Shown in pieces: positions 35,774 through 43,438 of a stretch of 64,000 nucleotides of DNA. The notes beneath the pieces were generated by a model that saw only the letters and a list, made by a program, of their open reading frames with translations, ran no database searches and had not been told where the DNA came from. The stretch spans positions 2,418,001 to 2,482,000 of the forward strand of contig NZ_CP112972.1 of assembly GCF_026410925.1 (NCBI RefSeq), read 5' to 3'. How positions within the stretch are numbered: the stretch's first letter is position 1; the number at the start of each line of letters is the position of its first letter. Origin of the DNA: Halovenus salina (GTDB lineage: Archaea; Halobacteriota; Halobacteria; Halobacteriales; Haloarculaceae). A program made the translations under genes and the position numbers.

Positions 35774-36063
35774 ATGACGAAGAACGAATTTGAACCCATC
35801 TCGTCTGCTGAGACGAAAGAGATGTACCTCGAAGAACCGAACTGTTATCGACTCCCTTGGCCATCTACGGAATCACGTATCGCAATCCAGTGGGATCAGG
35901 CATCGATTCAGGATGCTGAATGAGAACTTAGAAATCAAATTCGATGAAGAGGTGTATCATGCGGAATAGGGACCAGCACTCTATGAGGTGGGTAATGGGG
36001 AGCAGGAATGGTATATGAACCAGGCGACTTGTGGGGCCCAGGTGTTCAGAGAAATACCGTGAG
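35774..36063 (+). pseudogene. Decayed small gene
   Basis: An ATG at 35774 opens 49 codons (MTKNEFEPISSAET, then YRLPWPSTESRIAIQWDQ) ending at 35923. A second frame overlaps and continues as LNENLEIKFDEEVYHAE, a TAG at 35968, then GPALYEVGNGEQEWYMNQ and QVFREIP with a stop at 36063. Together they look like one short gene broken by a frameshift and a stop. The family is not recognised. Confidence 0.35.
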
Positions 36064-36163
36064 ATGAAAGTATGAATGAAAATTTGAAAAAAGATACGTG
36101 TTTACCCCCAGAACGATTTCGCCACTCTCTCGTAAGTTGCCCCTGATCTCACGGTAGAGCAAT

Positions 36164-36226
36164 GCAGACGACAGGGTGTTACCCGAGGGACGGTCTCCGG
36201 CAGGGAGACCGTCCCGCGTCGTCTGC
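36164..36226 (+). other. Two-stem hairpin upstream of IS66 transposase
   Basis: Outer arms gcagacgac (36164-36172) and gtcgtctgc (36218-36226) enclose a perfect 12-bp inner stem (gggacggtctcc / ggagaccgtccc at 36187-36198 and 36204-36215). It lies 20 nt before the transposase ATG and could limit its expression. Confidence 0.55.
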
Positions 36227-36246
36227 ACTGGTCAGGAGGTGTTGTC

Positions 36247-37683
36247 ATGGTCAGTGACAAGAAAGTGGACCAACTGCTTGAGCGAATCACTGCTCTTGAA
36301 GATCGTGTTGATGACCTTGAACAAGAGAATGAAGAGCTCAAGCAAGAGAATCAGCAACTCCGTAAGGAAAACAAGCGCCTCAGAGCCAAACTTCGATGGT
36401 ACGAAGGGCCGCATACACCACCGAGCAAGGATCAAGCAAATCAAGACGAGTCGTCCTCGTCTGATGGAGACGAGGACGACGAACAGCCACGTACTGACGG
36501 TGGCAGTCCTGGTCGAAATCCCGGACACGATCCAGAGTGGCGAACTGCACCTGATCCGGATCGAGAAATCGAGGTTACCTGTGACTGCTGTCCAGACTGT
36601 GGTGAAGTGTTTGACGAGTCGGCGGGCGTCAGCCCCCGACTCGTCGAAGAAATCCCGGACCCACAGCCACCGGAAGTTACACAGTACAACCGCCACCACT
36701 ACGAGTGCCACTCTTGCGGGTCCGAAACTGTTGCTTCACACCCCGACTGCCCCGATGAGGGGCAGTTCGGGGTGAATGTCATCGCACAAGCCGCTCTGTC
36801 TCGATACGATCACCGCCTCCCATACCGGAAGATCGCTGATCGCTTCGAACAACTACACGGACTGGAGTTCACGGGCGCGTCCGCGTGGCACGCGACCGAG
36901 CGCGCTGCGCGCGCCGGTCGCTGTGAATACGAGCGAATACGCCAGCACATTCAGGACGCTGAGGTCGTTCACGTTGATGAGACAGGAATCAAACGAGATG
37001 GCGAACAGGCGTGGATCTGGACGTTCACCACGGAAGAGCACACGCTCTACGCGGTTAGGGAGAGTCGAGGAAGCGATGTTCCCGCGGAAGTCCTCGGCGA
37101 GGACTTCGCAGGAACGGTCATCTGTGATGGATGGAGGGCATATCCAGCCTTCAGCGAGACGCTTCAGCGGTGTTGGGCACATATTCTTCGGGAAGCTGAA
37201 CAAGCCGCTGAACAGCAGGACGAAGGCGAACCAATCTACCGTGCTCTCAAACAGCTGTACGTTGCTCTCCAGACTCAGCTGGAGAGCGACTTGTCACTGC
37301 GCGAACGGGCAGAACTCCAGCGTGTAGCACGGAGAGAGCTTGAATCGTTGATTGAGCGGTCAGTTCCCGACGGACCAGTGGCAACACTACTCGGGAAGAT
37401 CGAAGGAGGTCTCGACCACTGGCTCACCTTCGTCGGTGAGCCAGCGGTCTCTCCAACGAACAACGCTGCAGAAAACGCGCTTCGTGAACCGGTGGTTCTC
37501 CGGAAACTCATCGGTACGCTTCGAAATGACCGAGGCATGTTCGTTCACGAGACGCTGCTGTCCCTGCTGGCGACGTGGAGCCAGCAGGGACGCAATCTCT
37601 ACGAGGAACTCAAGCGAGTTGCTCGGGACAACGAAATGATTTCACGGGCTCACGCCGTGCCAGTTGTTGCATCCTCGGGGTAA
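36247..37683 (+). CDS. IS66-family transposase
   Basis: A 478-residue transposase. N-terminal leucine-zipper-like coiled coil (residues 5-55), acidic linker, a zinc-binding region (CDCCPDCG ~115, YECHSCGS ~156), then a DDE core: VVHVDETGIKRDGEQAW (~240), FAGTVICDGWRAYPAF (~288) and NNAAENALREPVVLRKLIG (~408, catalytic Glu). It is encoded alone, without the tnpA/tnpB accessory genes of many bacterial IS66 elements, as in other haloarchaeal members. All catalytic residues are present. Confidence 0.92.
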   Translation: MVSDKKVDQLLERITALEDRVDDLEQENEELKQENQQLRKENKRLRAKLRWYEGPHTPPSKDQANQDESSSSDGDEDDEQPRTDGGSPGRNPGHDPEWRTAPDPDREIEVTCDCCPDCGEVFDESAGVSPRLVEEIPDPQPPEVTQYNRHHYECHSCGSETVASHPDCPDEGQFGVNVIAQAALSRYDHRLPYRKIADRFEQLHGLEFTGASAWHATERAARAGRCEYERIRQHIQDAEVVHVDETGIKRDGEQAWIWTFTTEEHTLYAVRESRGSDVPAEVLGEDFAGTVICDGWRAYPAFSETLQRCWAHILREAEQAAEQQDEGEPIYRALKQLYVALQTQLESDLSLRERAELQRVARRELESLIERSVPDGPVATLLGKIEGGLDHWLTFVGEPAVSPTNNAAENALREPVVLRKLIGTLRNDRGMFVHETLLSLLATWSQQGRNLYEELKRVARDNEMISRAHAVPVVASSG

Positions 37684-38765
37684 ACACGTACGAAAAAAGA
37701 AATCGAAAAGCGTGTAGAGAAAGTTATCGAGGAGGATGGTAATCCGACTTCAGATAGTTTTGCGGTTCTTGAGGGTAATAATCAACTTTCACTATTCCCA
37801 CCAGATACCTATGTCCATGAGCTATCTGCGGATGGTCTTCGGGATCTCTCATATCACCTTTGCAAAACTCAGCTATTTTCTTCATCAAACCTGAGCGATA
37901 ATTACCATTATTGGGGATGGACGCTTGTCTGTTCTACATCAATCCATTTTCCTGAGAGAGAATTCATTGATGCTCCGGAGGGACTAGTACCAGATATCGC
38001 AGGAGTCCTACGTTTGCTCTATTTGAGGAATTTAGAAACTATCCTTCGGAATATCGGTCAAGAGAAATGGAAACATTCCTCGGAGCCAAAAGTACCTTTT
38101 GAGCAATCATTAGAGAGAATCGTTCCCTCCCCTCATGAGGTACAGAATCAACTTGCCCGTGCTGCTTTTAGCACCTTAGAGGCAAGCCTTCGACGTCATT
38201 GTAAAGAAGTCGATCTAACCGGAAAACCAATCGATAACGAGAGATACAACTCATATATCGATGAATATACACATAGGGGTAAAGTGAAATATGAGGACCT
38301 ATTGAACCTCTGGAAAGATTACAATGCAAATCCGGCTACGGAGGAAGCTCTTGAGAAGATTCAATATATATTTGAAGGAGATGAGAGGTTACTTTCTGAA
38401 ACTGAGGAAATGGCAGAAGAGTTCAATTTTGAGGGAGAACGCCACGACCTATTCTGGTTAATCCGTAATGTCCGGAATGCGAATATCCACGGAGAGATAG
38501 ATGATGTATTTGGTCCACCAGGTAAATTCACCTACATGATTGTCAATCTCCTCTGCCTGCTTTTTTGGGACAACGTGGACGATGAGGCATTTGATGATAA
38601 CCTTGAGGAATTCATATCGATAAATGAGCAATTCTCTAATTCAGACCACTACAAGCGTCCAGAAGACCTGTACTACCCTGCGTTCTCGATAGAAGTAGAA
38701 TATCGATATTCCTCGATTTAAACTCTCCTCAACGCCTCTCTCATTGGCGCTAACCTCGACTTGAT

Positions 38766-38823
38766 GATTCCTATTGCTGGTAAGGAGTATGTCTTTAGAG
38801 CTACGGAGAGGAGCAGAGAGATG
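38766..38823 (+). repeat. Intergenic repeat, copy 1
   Basis: Follows the HEPN-motif gene. It shares attcct-ttgct at its start and an exact 18-nt block agagctacggagaggagc (38797-38814) with copy 2 at 39618-39673. Similarity extends weakly back to the stop codon of the preceding gene (ctcctcaacg versus ctcctcagcg). Confidence 0.6.
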
Positions 38824-38855
38824 CTTTGAAGTTGAATGGCTCCTGATTAGAAAAT

Positions 38856-38981
38856 ATGATTTCCTTTTGGGAAATTCTGACTATACTCGCTTTTCTTGTC
38901 GGCCTCTTGGGTCTCTTTGCCCGATATGACCTCCTAATTCGGAAGCTCATTACCATCTATATACTCCAGATGTGCAGTTGA
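38856..38981 (+). CDS. Short membrane protein or N-terminal anchor of the next gene
   Basis: A 41-codon frame from the ATG at 38856 encodes one hydrophobic helix (ILTILAFLVGLLGLFARYDL) and ends inside the start of the following gene, 10 nt past its GTG. Either it is a tiny membrane protein translationally coupled to the next gene, or the two were one membrane-anchored protein now split by a frameshift. Confidence 0.45.
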   Translation: MISFWEILTILAFLVGLLGLFARYDLLIRKLITIYILQMCS

Positions 38982-39574
38982 TATTCTACCCAGGAAGCTC
39001 AGATAGGAAATATGGAGGAGTCACAACCCGGACTCCAGATTACTATGAGGATGACACGGTTCTGGCAATCGAATTCAGCGGTAAATATGAGGTGTTTGGT
39101 ATCCCGAGAGAACGCCTCTGCTATTCAGAATACACAGAGGATAATACAAAATTCGCCCTCTCGATTGCGAATTCGGGTGAGGAGACTCTTAGCGTCAAAG
39201 GCGAATTTCTCACTGATTGGCGAATTATGAATCCGCGAGAAACCCTCCCTAAGCCATTACGTGAAGCCGACTTTGGAAAGCAAATGGAGATTCAAGAGAT
39301 GGACCTGTCTGAACCTCTTTCGGTTGGTCCAAAGCGGAAATACGATTTCGTGAAGTTTACTCTGGACTCGGATGCTAGGAGGAGCTTCAGTTGGGTTATT
39401 GATGATGGACGGGTCGATGGAGATTCAATGGGAGACTATGAGGTTTTGCTAAGAGTATCTGTTTCAATTGACTCCTCCGAATTCAGCATTTGGCGATGGG
39501 ACCTCCCCCGCAATATCGGGTCTGTTGAGTATGGTCCTGTAGAGAAGGAGGTTATCATCCTCAATTCTGAATAA
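38972..39574 (+). CDS. Beta-rich hypothetical protein of the AT-rich cassette
   Basis: A 200-residue protein from the GTG at 38972. It has many short strands (TVLAIEFSGKYEVFGIP, TKFALSIANSGEETLSVKG, YEVLLRVSVSIDSSEFSIW) and no obvious catalytic residues. The pattern, including ANSGEETLSVKGEFL, resembles an Ig-like or lipocalin-like sandwich. The family is not recognised. It is flanked by related intergenic repeats and probably forms a unit with the preceding single-helix frame. Confidence 0.6.
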   Translation: MQLIFYPGSSDRKYGGVTTRTPDYYEDDTVLAIEFSGKYEVFGIPRERLCYSEYTEDNTKFALSIANSGEETLSVKGEFLTDWRIMNPRETLPKPLREADFGKQMEIQEMDLSEPLSVGPKRKYDFVKFTLDSDARRSFSWVIDDGRVDGDSMGDYEVLLRVSVSIDSSEFSIWRWDLPRNIGSVEYGPVEKEVIILNSE

Positions 39575-39617
39575 GCTCCTCAGCGTCATCCTAAGCTGTG
39601 CCCCTCCCGATTCGATT

Positions 39618-39673
39618 AATTCCTGTTGCTATCATGGGAGAGATCACTCAGAGCTACGGAGAGGAGCGAGATG
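39618..39673 (+). repeat. Intergenic repeat, copy 2
   Basis: Between two convergent genes. The 18-nt block agagctacggagaggagc at 39650-39667 is identical to copy 1. Its left part with the preceding bases (gattcgattaattcctgttgctatcatggg) resembles copy 3 near 41957. Confidence 0.6.
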
Positions 39674-40250
39674 AAGAAATTAGACCTTCTTCGATAATCG
39701 CTTTAGGATCTGATTCGCGGATTCTGAAACCTTCTCAATTTGGTCATTCAAATACCCAGATGTCTCCTCTGCCTCCGCGACCCCTTCGTTGATGGCTTGG
39801 TAATAGAGATTGAAGTAGTCCATATCCAATTCCCGTAGAGGGAGGTATGGATGCCGACGTTGACTCTCCAAATATTCTATCATCAAATCTCGAAGCTCGG
39901 CTGGTGAATCTGCGATTAGGAGGACTGGACCAAATTTTTCTGTGAAAGTATCGAGGGGTAGGCGTGTTGGGGTTCCATCAGGGGTAGTATAGGAAATCAT
40001 CACGCCACCTTCAGTCTCCTCTAACTCCTCGGCTTCGCCAACTCTGGATGCAAGCGATTGCTCAATCCCCGTAAGGAAGTCATTGAGTGTATCAAGTTCG
40101 GAGGAATACTCTTCGAGCTGAGATTTGATTTGCTGGTCCATATTCTCCTTTCGATATTCAGGAATATCGTTCCAGTGTGAATGAAACTCATCGCTAAAGG
40201 GGAAATTACGTGGGTCTCCAGAAGTGACCTCATTCAGTTCAGTATACATT

Positions 40251-41717
40251 CGGTACTTCACGAACAGCGTAATCGGTTAGATTGAATCGTTGATTTGACC
40301 ACGAGAAAGTGTCTGGATTAGGATGTGTTCAAGCTCCCCAATCCAGACGGTTATCTTTCGGCGTCGGAGGTAAAAGACGTAGCGGAAGAGGTCATCACTC
40401 CACTCCCGTTGCCGGGTGTCGAGGGGAGCCCCCTCGACCCCGGCGATATCTGGCTCGTCGTCATTTTGGCCTGCACCAATCAGACCTCGATTTGGGAAAC
40501 CTGCAAGGACACCGACGGAACACCATGCGACGACACCGTCTTGACGTGGCTACATACACTCAATCGGCAGTGGCTCGAATTCGTCGCTAACCTCCTACTC
40601 GCTCGCCTAGCTATGACGATTCTCGACGCTGACCGGTCGAGAATCGTCTCCATCGACTTTATCGATAACCCCTACCACGGCGATCACTACGCCGATGAAG
40701 GCGAACTCTGTTCAATGTCCCCCAAAGATGGGACCACAACGTGTCACCGATACTGTACGGCGTACATCGTTTCCAACGAAAAGCCAGTGACGCTGGCGAT
40801 GACGTACGTCCGCAACGACGAAGACGAGGCCGACGCGGTCGAGCGCGTGCTCGCCCGCGTCGAGAACTATCCCTTCGAAATCGACCTCCTGCTTGCCGAC
40901 AGCGGGTTCTACAACGAACGCGTCATCCGCCGTTCCCGTGAGATCGCTGCAACGGTCGTTCACGTTCCCAAGAAAGGTGAGCGCATGAAGGACAAACTCG
41001 ACGTACACAAGTCGTACATGACGACCTATCGCATGTACAAGGACAGCGAGCGGGAGCTTCAGATCCCGCTCGCGGTCGCAGTCTCCTACCAGAATGGCGA
41101 CCGTGGCAAACACGGAGAGGTTGTTCGGGGCTACGTCGCCTGTGGCGTTGCTGAAAAGTCACCGAAGAAAGTCGAACGCCTCTACAGGAAACGCTCAGGC
41201 ATCGAGACGAGTTACCGGTTGCTTCGGCAAGCACGAGGGATCACGACAACGCGTGATCCCGTCGTGCGATTTGCGATAATGCTCGTCGCGGCACTGCTGG
41301 AGAATCTGTGGCTCGTGCTCCGATGGGCGGTCGTCGCCCGCCCGCGGCGGGGCGGGCGCGACCTCCCGGAGGAGTTCACGTTCAAGACGTTCTGTGACTG
41401 GATTCGGAACGAACTCGAAGACGAGTTAGAGCGACGCTGGTACGTCGAGGCGAACGGTGTGGGTGTTCCTGAGACGTACGGCTCGGTGGCAGCCGCGGGC
41501 TGACCGCGGTCAGCCCACGGCCTGTCCGAGGATCCGTCAGCGACAGCTCTCTGCAGCACCGGCGTAAAATTGCCTGTTCTCGTCCGTTTGGTGTGGTAGC
41601 TCGTTTCTGCCGTCCGTTCTTTCACAGTGGTTGCGAGAATCTCCCCCAAAATCATACAGAAAGTGATTCGTTTGTGGCGTTCAGATCACGCTGTGTCGAC
41701 TCGTTCGTGAAGTACCG
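40251..41717 (+). mobile_element. ISH3-like (IS4-related) insertion sequence, complete
   Basis: A 1467-bp element with perfect 15-bp terminal inverted repeats (cggtacttcacgaac at the left end, gttcgtgaagtaccg at 41703-41717) and an exact 5-bp target duplication acatt at 40246-40250 and 41718-41722. Length, 5-bp duplication and transposase type fit the haloarchaeal ISH3 family. Confidence 0.88.
40325..41503 (+). CDS. ISH3-like DDE transposase
   Basis: A 392-residue transposase from a GTG start. DDE residues: VSIDFIDNPYHGDH (~residue 102), IDLLLADSGFYNERV (~193) and YRKRSGIETSYRLLRQARG (~290; the Y-x-x-R-x-x-I-E-x-x-Y/F-R signature of IS4-type enzymes). A C-terminal hydrophobic helix (FAIMLVAALLENLWLVLRW) is usual for ISH3. 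It appears intact. Confidence 0.88.
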   Translation: MFKLPNPDGYLSASEVKDVAEEVITPLPLPGVEGSPLDPGDIWLVVILACTNQTSIWETCKDTDGTPCDDTVLTWLHTLNRQWLEFVANLLLARLAMTILDADRSRIVSIDFIDNPYHGDHYADEGELCSMSPKDGTTTCHRYCTAYIVSNEKPVTLAMTYVRNDEDEADAVERVLARVENYPFEIDLLLADSGFYNERVIRRSREIAATVVHVPKKGERMKDKLDVHKSYMTTYRMYKDSERELQIPLAVAVSYQNGDRGKHGEVVRGYVACGVAEKSPKKVERLYRKRSGIETSYRLLRQARGITTTRDPVVRFAIMLVAALLENLWLVLRWAVVARPRRGGRDLPEEFTFKTFCDWIRNELEDELERRWYVEANGVGVPETYGSVAAAG

Positions 41718-42245
41718 ACATTGGTTGATATATCTCCTCTTTCCGCTTCTCTATCTGGGTGAAGCGCCGTCGAACGTAAGGGCCTAAAACTGCTCCCAGA
41801 ATCGTACCTAATAGCACTAGTCCAACGTCCTTGAGTAGCGCTTCGACCATTCATTTGCAGTTATGAAAGAGAATATAAATAAAAAACGGATACGCTCTCG
41901 TGCGGATACCGTTGTTGCCGTTTTATTTTCTCAGCGCCATTCTGACCCGCGTTCTCCTTGATTCGATATTTCCTTGCTATCAAAATGGGGCTCTCTGAGA
42001 ATGTCCTTCTTGCTTCTCCCAGCTAATTCTCCCGCGCGAGCGCCCGAATAACTGGTAGATTCGAGGAGAGTCAGAGTCCTCACGGCTCTTGTACGCTAAG
42101 GTCTAAGCGCACTCCGTCTCAAATGTAGGCTGAAGTTCCCGAAGACGCGAGTGAATCCATATTTAAATCTAAATCGGGAACTCGTAGAGAAATCGCTGTA
42201 ATTCGTCGTCTCCTTTCGAAATTCTTCTCCGGAGGAATTCACCAT

Positions 42246-42265
42246 GTCGCCTCCTCGATTTGAAC
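42246..42265. repeat. Imperfect copy of the tRNA-Phe 3' end
   Basis: gtcgcctcctcgatttgaac differs from the tRNA copy at 42533-42552 in two of 20 bases. It lies 287 nt from the intact tRNA and looks like an older attachment site left by a previous integration. Confidence 0.6.
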
Positions 42266-42390
42266 GAAGGACGAGATTTCTGCTCGATTTGCTGTGTCGG
42301 CCTCTAGCGTTAAACCGAGTCGGTGTCGTCTTTTCGACTGATCGCTCGTAGGGATAGGGACGCCTCAATTGTCAGTCGACTCCAGGCATA

Positions 42391-42455
42391 CCACGACGAG
42401 CGAAGCGAGTCGTGGTTTCACCGGAGCCGAGCGGAGCGAGGCTCCGGCTTTTTTT
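42391..42455 (+). terminator. Tandem hairpins ending in a T run
   Basis: First hairpin ccacgac...gtcgtgg (42391-42415), second ccggagcc...ggctccgg (42421-42447), followed by seven T at 42449-42455. The second has the form of an intrinsic terminator on the plus strand. The loops resemble those at 35651-35703. Confidence 0.5.
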
Positions 42456-42531
42456 CACCTAGTTTTTTCGCCGAGTGGTTCCCGCAGGTCGCCGGAGGCG
42501 ACCGAGGAAACCCGAGGCGAAAAAAGAGGTA

Positions 42532-42606
42532 TGCCGCCTCCCCGATTTGAACGGGGGACAGCTCGATCTTCAGTCGAGTGCTCTCCCAGTCTGAGCTAAG
42601 GCGGCC
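42532..42606 (-). tRNA. tRNA-Phe (anticodon GAA)
   Basis: On the minus strand the acceptor stem GCCGCCU pairs fully with AGGCGGC, the D-arm is AGCUCAGACUGGGAGAGC, the anticodon loop is CUGAAGA within a CUCGA/UCGAG stem, and the T-arm contains GUUCAAAUC. The anticodon GAA gives phenylalanine. The discriminator is A and CCA is not encoded. Its 3' end is the integration target repeated at 35627 and 42246. Confidence 0.95.
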
Positions 42607-42703
42607 TGCAACACTGCATGCGGGCAGACCCGAAAAAAAGAATTACGATTGGCCGCCGCCATGTGAGAGGACCGCAACCGCACTAATCCGGGCAGTTCGA
42701 CGG

Positions 42704-42798
42704 TTTTAAGTGTCGCATTGGCGTCTTTTCAGCCGAGACAGGCGTAGTCCTGTTTCACTGACCCGTAGAAGCCACACGGCGTACTACGGAGGTGAACA
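42704..42798 (+). promoter_or_regulatory. Promoter and leader of the L1-L10-L12 operon
   Basis: A TATA-like ttttaag at 42704-42710 predicts a start near 42735 and a ~60-nt leader, long for a haloarchaeon. The leader contains paired elements (gacaggcgtagtcctgtttc) and a strong Shine-Dalgarno ggaggtga at 42788-42795. In archaea, L1 represses its own operon by binding an mRNA mimic of its 23S rRNA site; the leader is the natural place for it, but the motif was not matched base by base. Confidence 0.5.
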
Positions 42799-43437
42799 AT
42801 GGCAGATCAGGAGATAGAGGAGGCAGTCTCTCGCGCAATCGAGGACGCACCCGACCGGAACTTCCGTGAGACGGTGGACCTCGCAGTCAATCTGCGCGAC
42901 ATTGACCTCAACGACCCATCGAACCGAGTTGATGAGAGCGTCGTCCTGCCGGAGGGAACCGGCCAGGAGACCAGTATCGTCGTCTTCGCCGACGGCGAAA
43001 CCGCAGTCCGTGCCGAGGAAGTCGCTGATGACGTCCTCAGCCCGGAGGAACTGGCCGACCTAGGCGACAACGATAACGAAGCCAAAGACCTCGCAGGCGA
43101 CACCGACTTCTTCCTCGCAGAGGAGGGGCTGATGCAAGACATCGGCCGCTACCTGGGGACCGTGCTTGGTCCGCGAGGTAAGATGCCAGACCCCATCAGT
43201 CCCGACGACGACGTCGTCGAGATGGTCGAGCGACTCAAAAACTCCGTGATGATTCGGAGTGGAGACCGGCGGACCTTCCACACGCGCGTCGGCGCGGAGG
43301 ACATGTCCGCCGACGAGATCGCCGACAACATCGACGTCATCATCCGTCGGCTCGAGGCCGACCTCGAGAAAGGCCCACTCAACATCGGGTCCATCTACGT
43401 GAAGACGACGATGGGGCCGGCCGTGGAGGTGGTCTGA
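42799..43437 (+). CDS. rpl1: Large ribosomal subunit protein L1 (uL1)
   Basis: A 212-residue ribosomal protein that forms the L1 stalk and usually also represses its own mRNA. Family signatures are clear: [20 protein letters not shown] near the start, [10 protein letters not shown] (~residues 126-135) and [20 protein letters not shown] at the end. It starts the L1-L10-L12 operon; the L11 gene is not adjacent in this window, as in haloarchaea where L11 is transcribed separately. Confidence 0.97.
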   Translation: MADQEIEEAVSRAIEDAPDRNFRETVDLAVNLRDIDLNDPSNRVDESVVLPEGTGQETSIVVFADGETAVRAEEVADDVLSPEELADLGDNDNEAKDLAGDTDFFLAEEGLMQDIGRYLGTVLGPRGKMPDPISPDDDVVEMVERLKNSVMIRSGDRRTFHTRVGAEDMSADEIADNIDVIIRRLEADLEKGPLNIGSIYVKTTMGPAVEVV

Positions 43438-43438
43438 G

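Larger units (their letters stand above)
36094..37691 (+). mobile_element. IS66-family insertion sequence, complete
   Basis: A 1598-bp element with 14-bp terminal inverted repeats (left atacgtgtttacccc, right end reads gtacgtgtttacccc inverted) and an exact 8-bp target duplication gaaaaaag at 36086-36093 and 37692-37699; 8 bp is the IS66-family size. It carries one transposase gene. Intact ends and an exact duplication point to a recent insertion. Confidence 0.9.
36072..38721 (+). pseudogene. HEPN-motif gene interrupted by the IS66-family element
   Basis: The first seven codons (ATG at 36072, MNENLKK) lie left of the insertion, and the remaining 340 codons run from 37699 to 38721. Removing 36094-37691 plus one 8-bp target copy joins them in frame to give a ~347-residue protein (MNENLKKEIEKRVEKVIEED...). 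Near residue 275 it has LFWLIRNVRNANIHGE, an RN-x3-H motif as in HEPN ribonucleases, in helical surroundings. Base composition is AT-richer than the haloarchaeal neighbours. As it stands the gene is broken at codon 8, though translation from an internal GTG/TTG such as 38014 cannot be excluded. Confidence 0.75.
39680..41850 (-). pseudogene. Membrane-anchored coiled-coil gene interrupted by the ISH3-like element
   Basis: The minus-strand ATG at 41850 starts MVEALLKDVGLVLLGTILGA (one transmembrane helix), then RRRFTQIEKRKEEIYQ, up to the insertion at 41723. The frame resumes at 40250 with PMYTELNEV and runs to 39680. Removing 40251-41717 and one acatt copy gives 699 nt, exactly 232 codons plus stop. 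A TATA-like aatataaat (41872-41880) lies about 25 nt upstream of the ATG. The cytoplasmic part is helical (QLEEYSSELDTLNDFLTG). The downstream 193-codon fragment could still be translated from a GTG within the element's end. Confidence 0.75.
41851..42531. other. Gene-free region between cassette and tRNA-Phe
   Basis: These 681 nt hold no credible gene. They contain the AT-rich promoter of the interrupted membrane gene (41872-41880), a third diverged intergenic repeat (41952-42005, gattcgatatttccttgctatc), the imperfect tRNA-like copy at 42246-42265 and two hairpins before the tRNA. Confidence 0.5.

Noticed and set aside
1-42531. Integrase gene of the island
   Set aside because: No tyrosine or serine recombinase motif was found in any gene; the integrase is presumably outside the window or lost.
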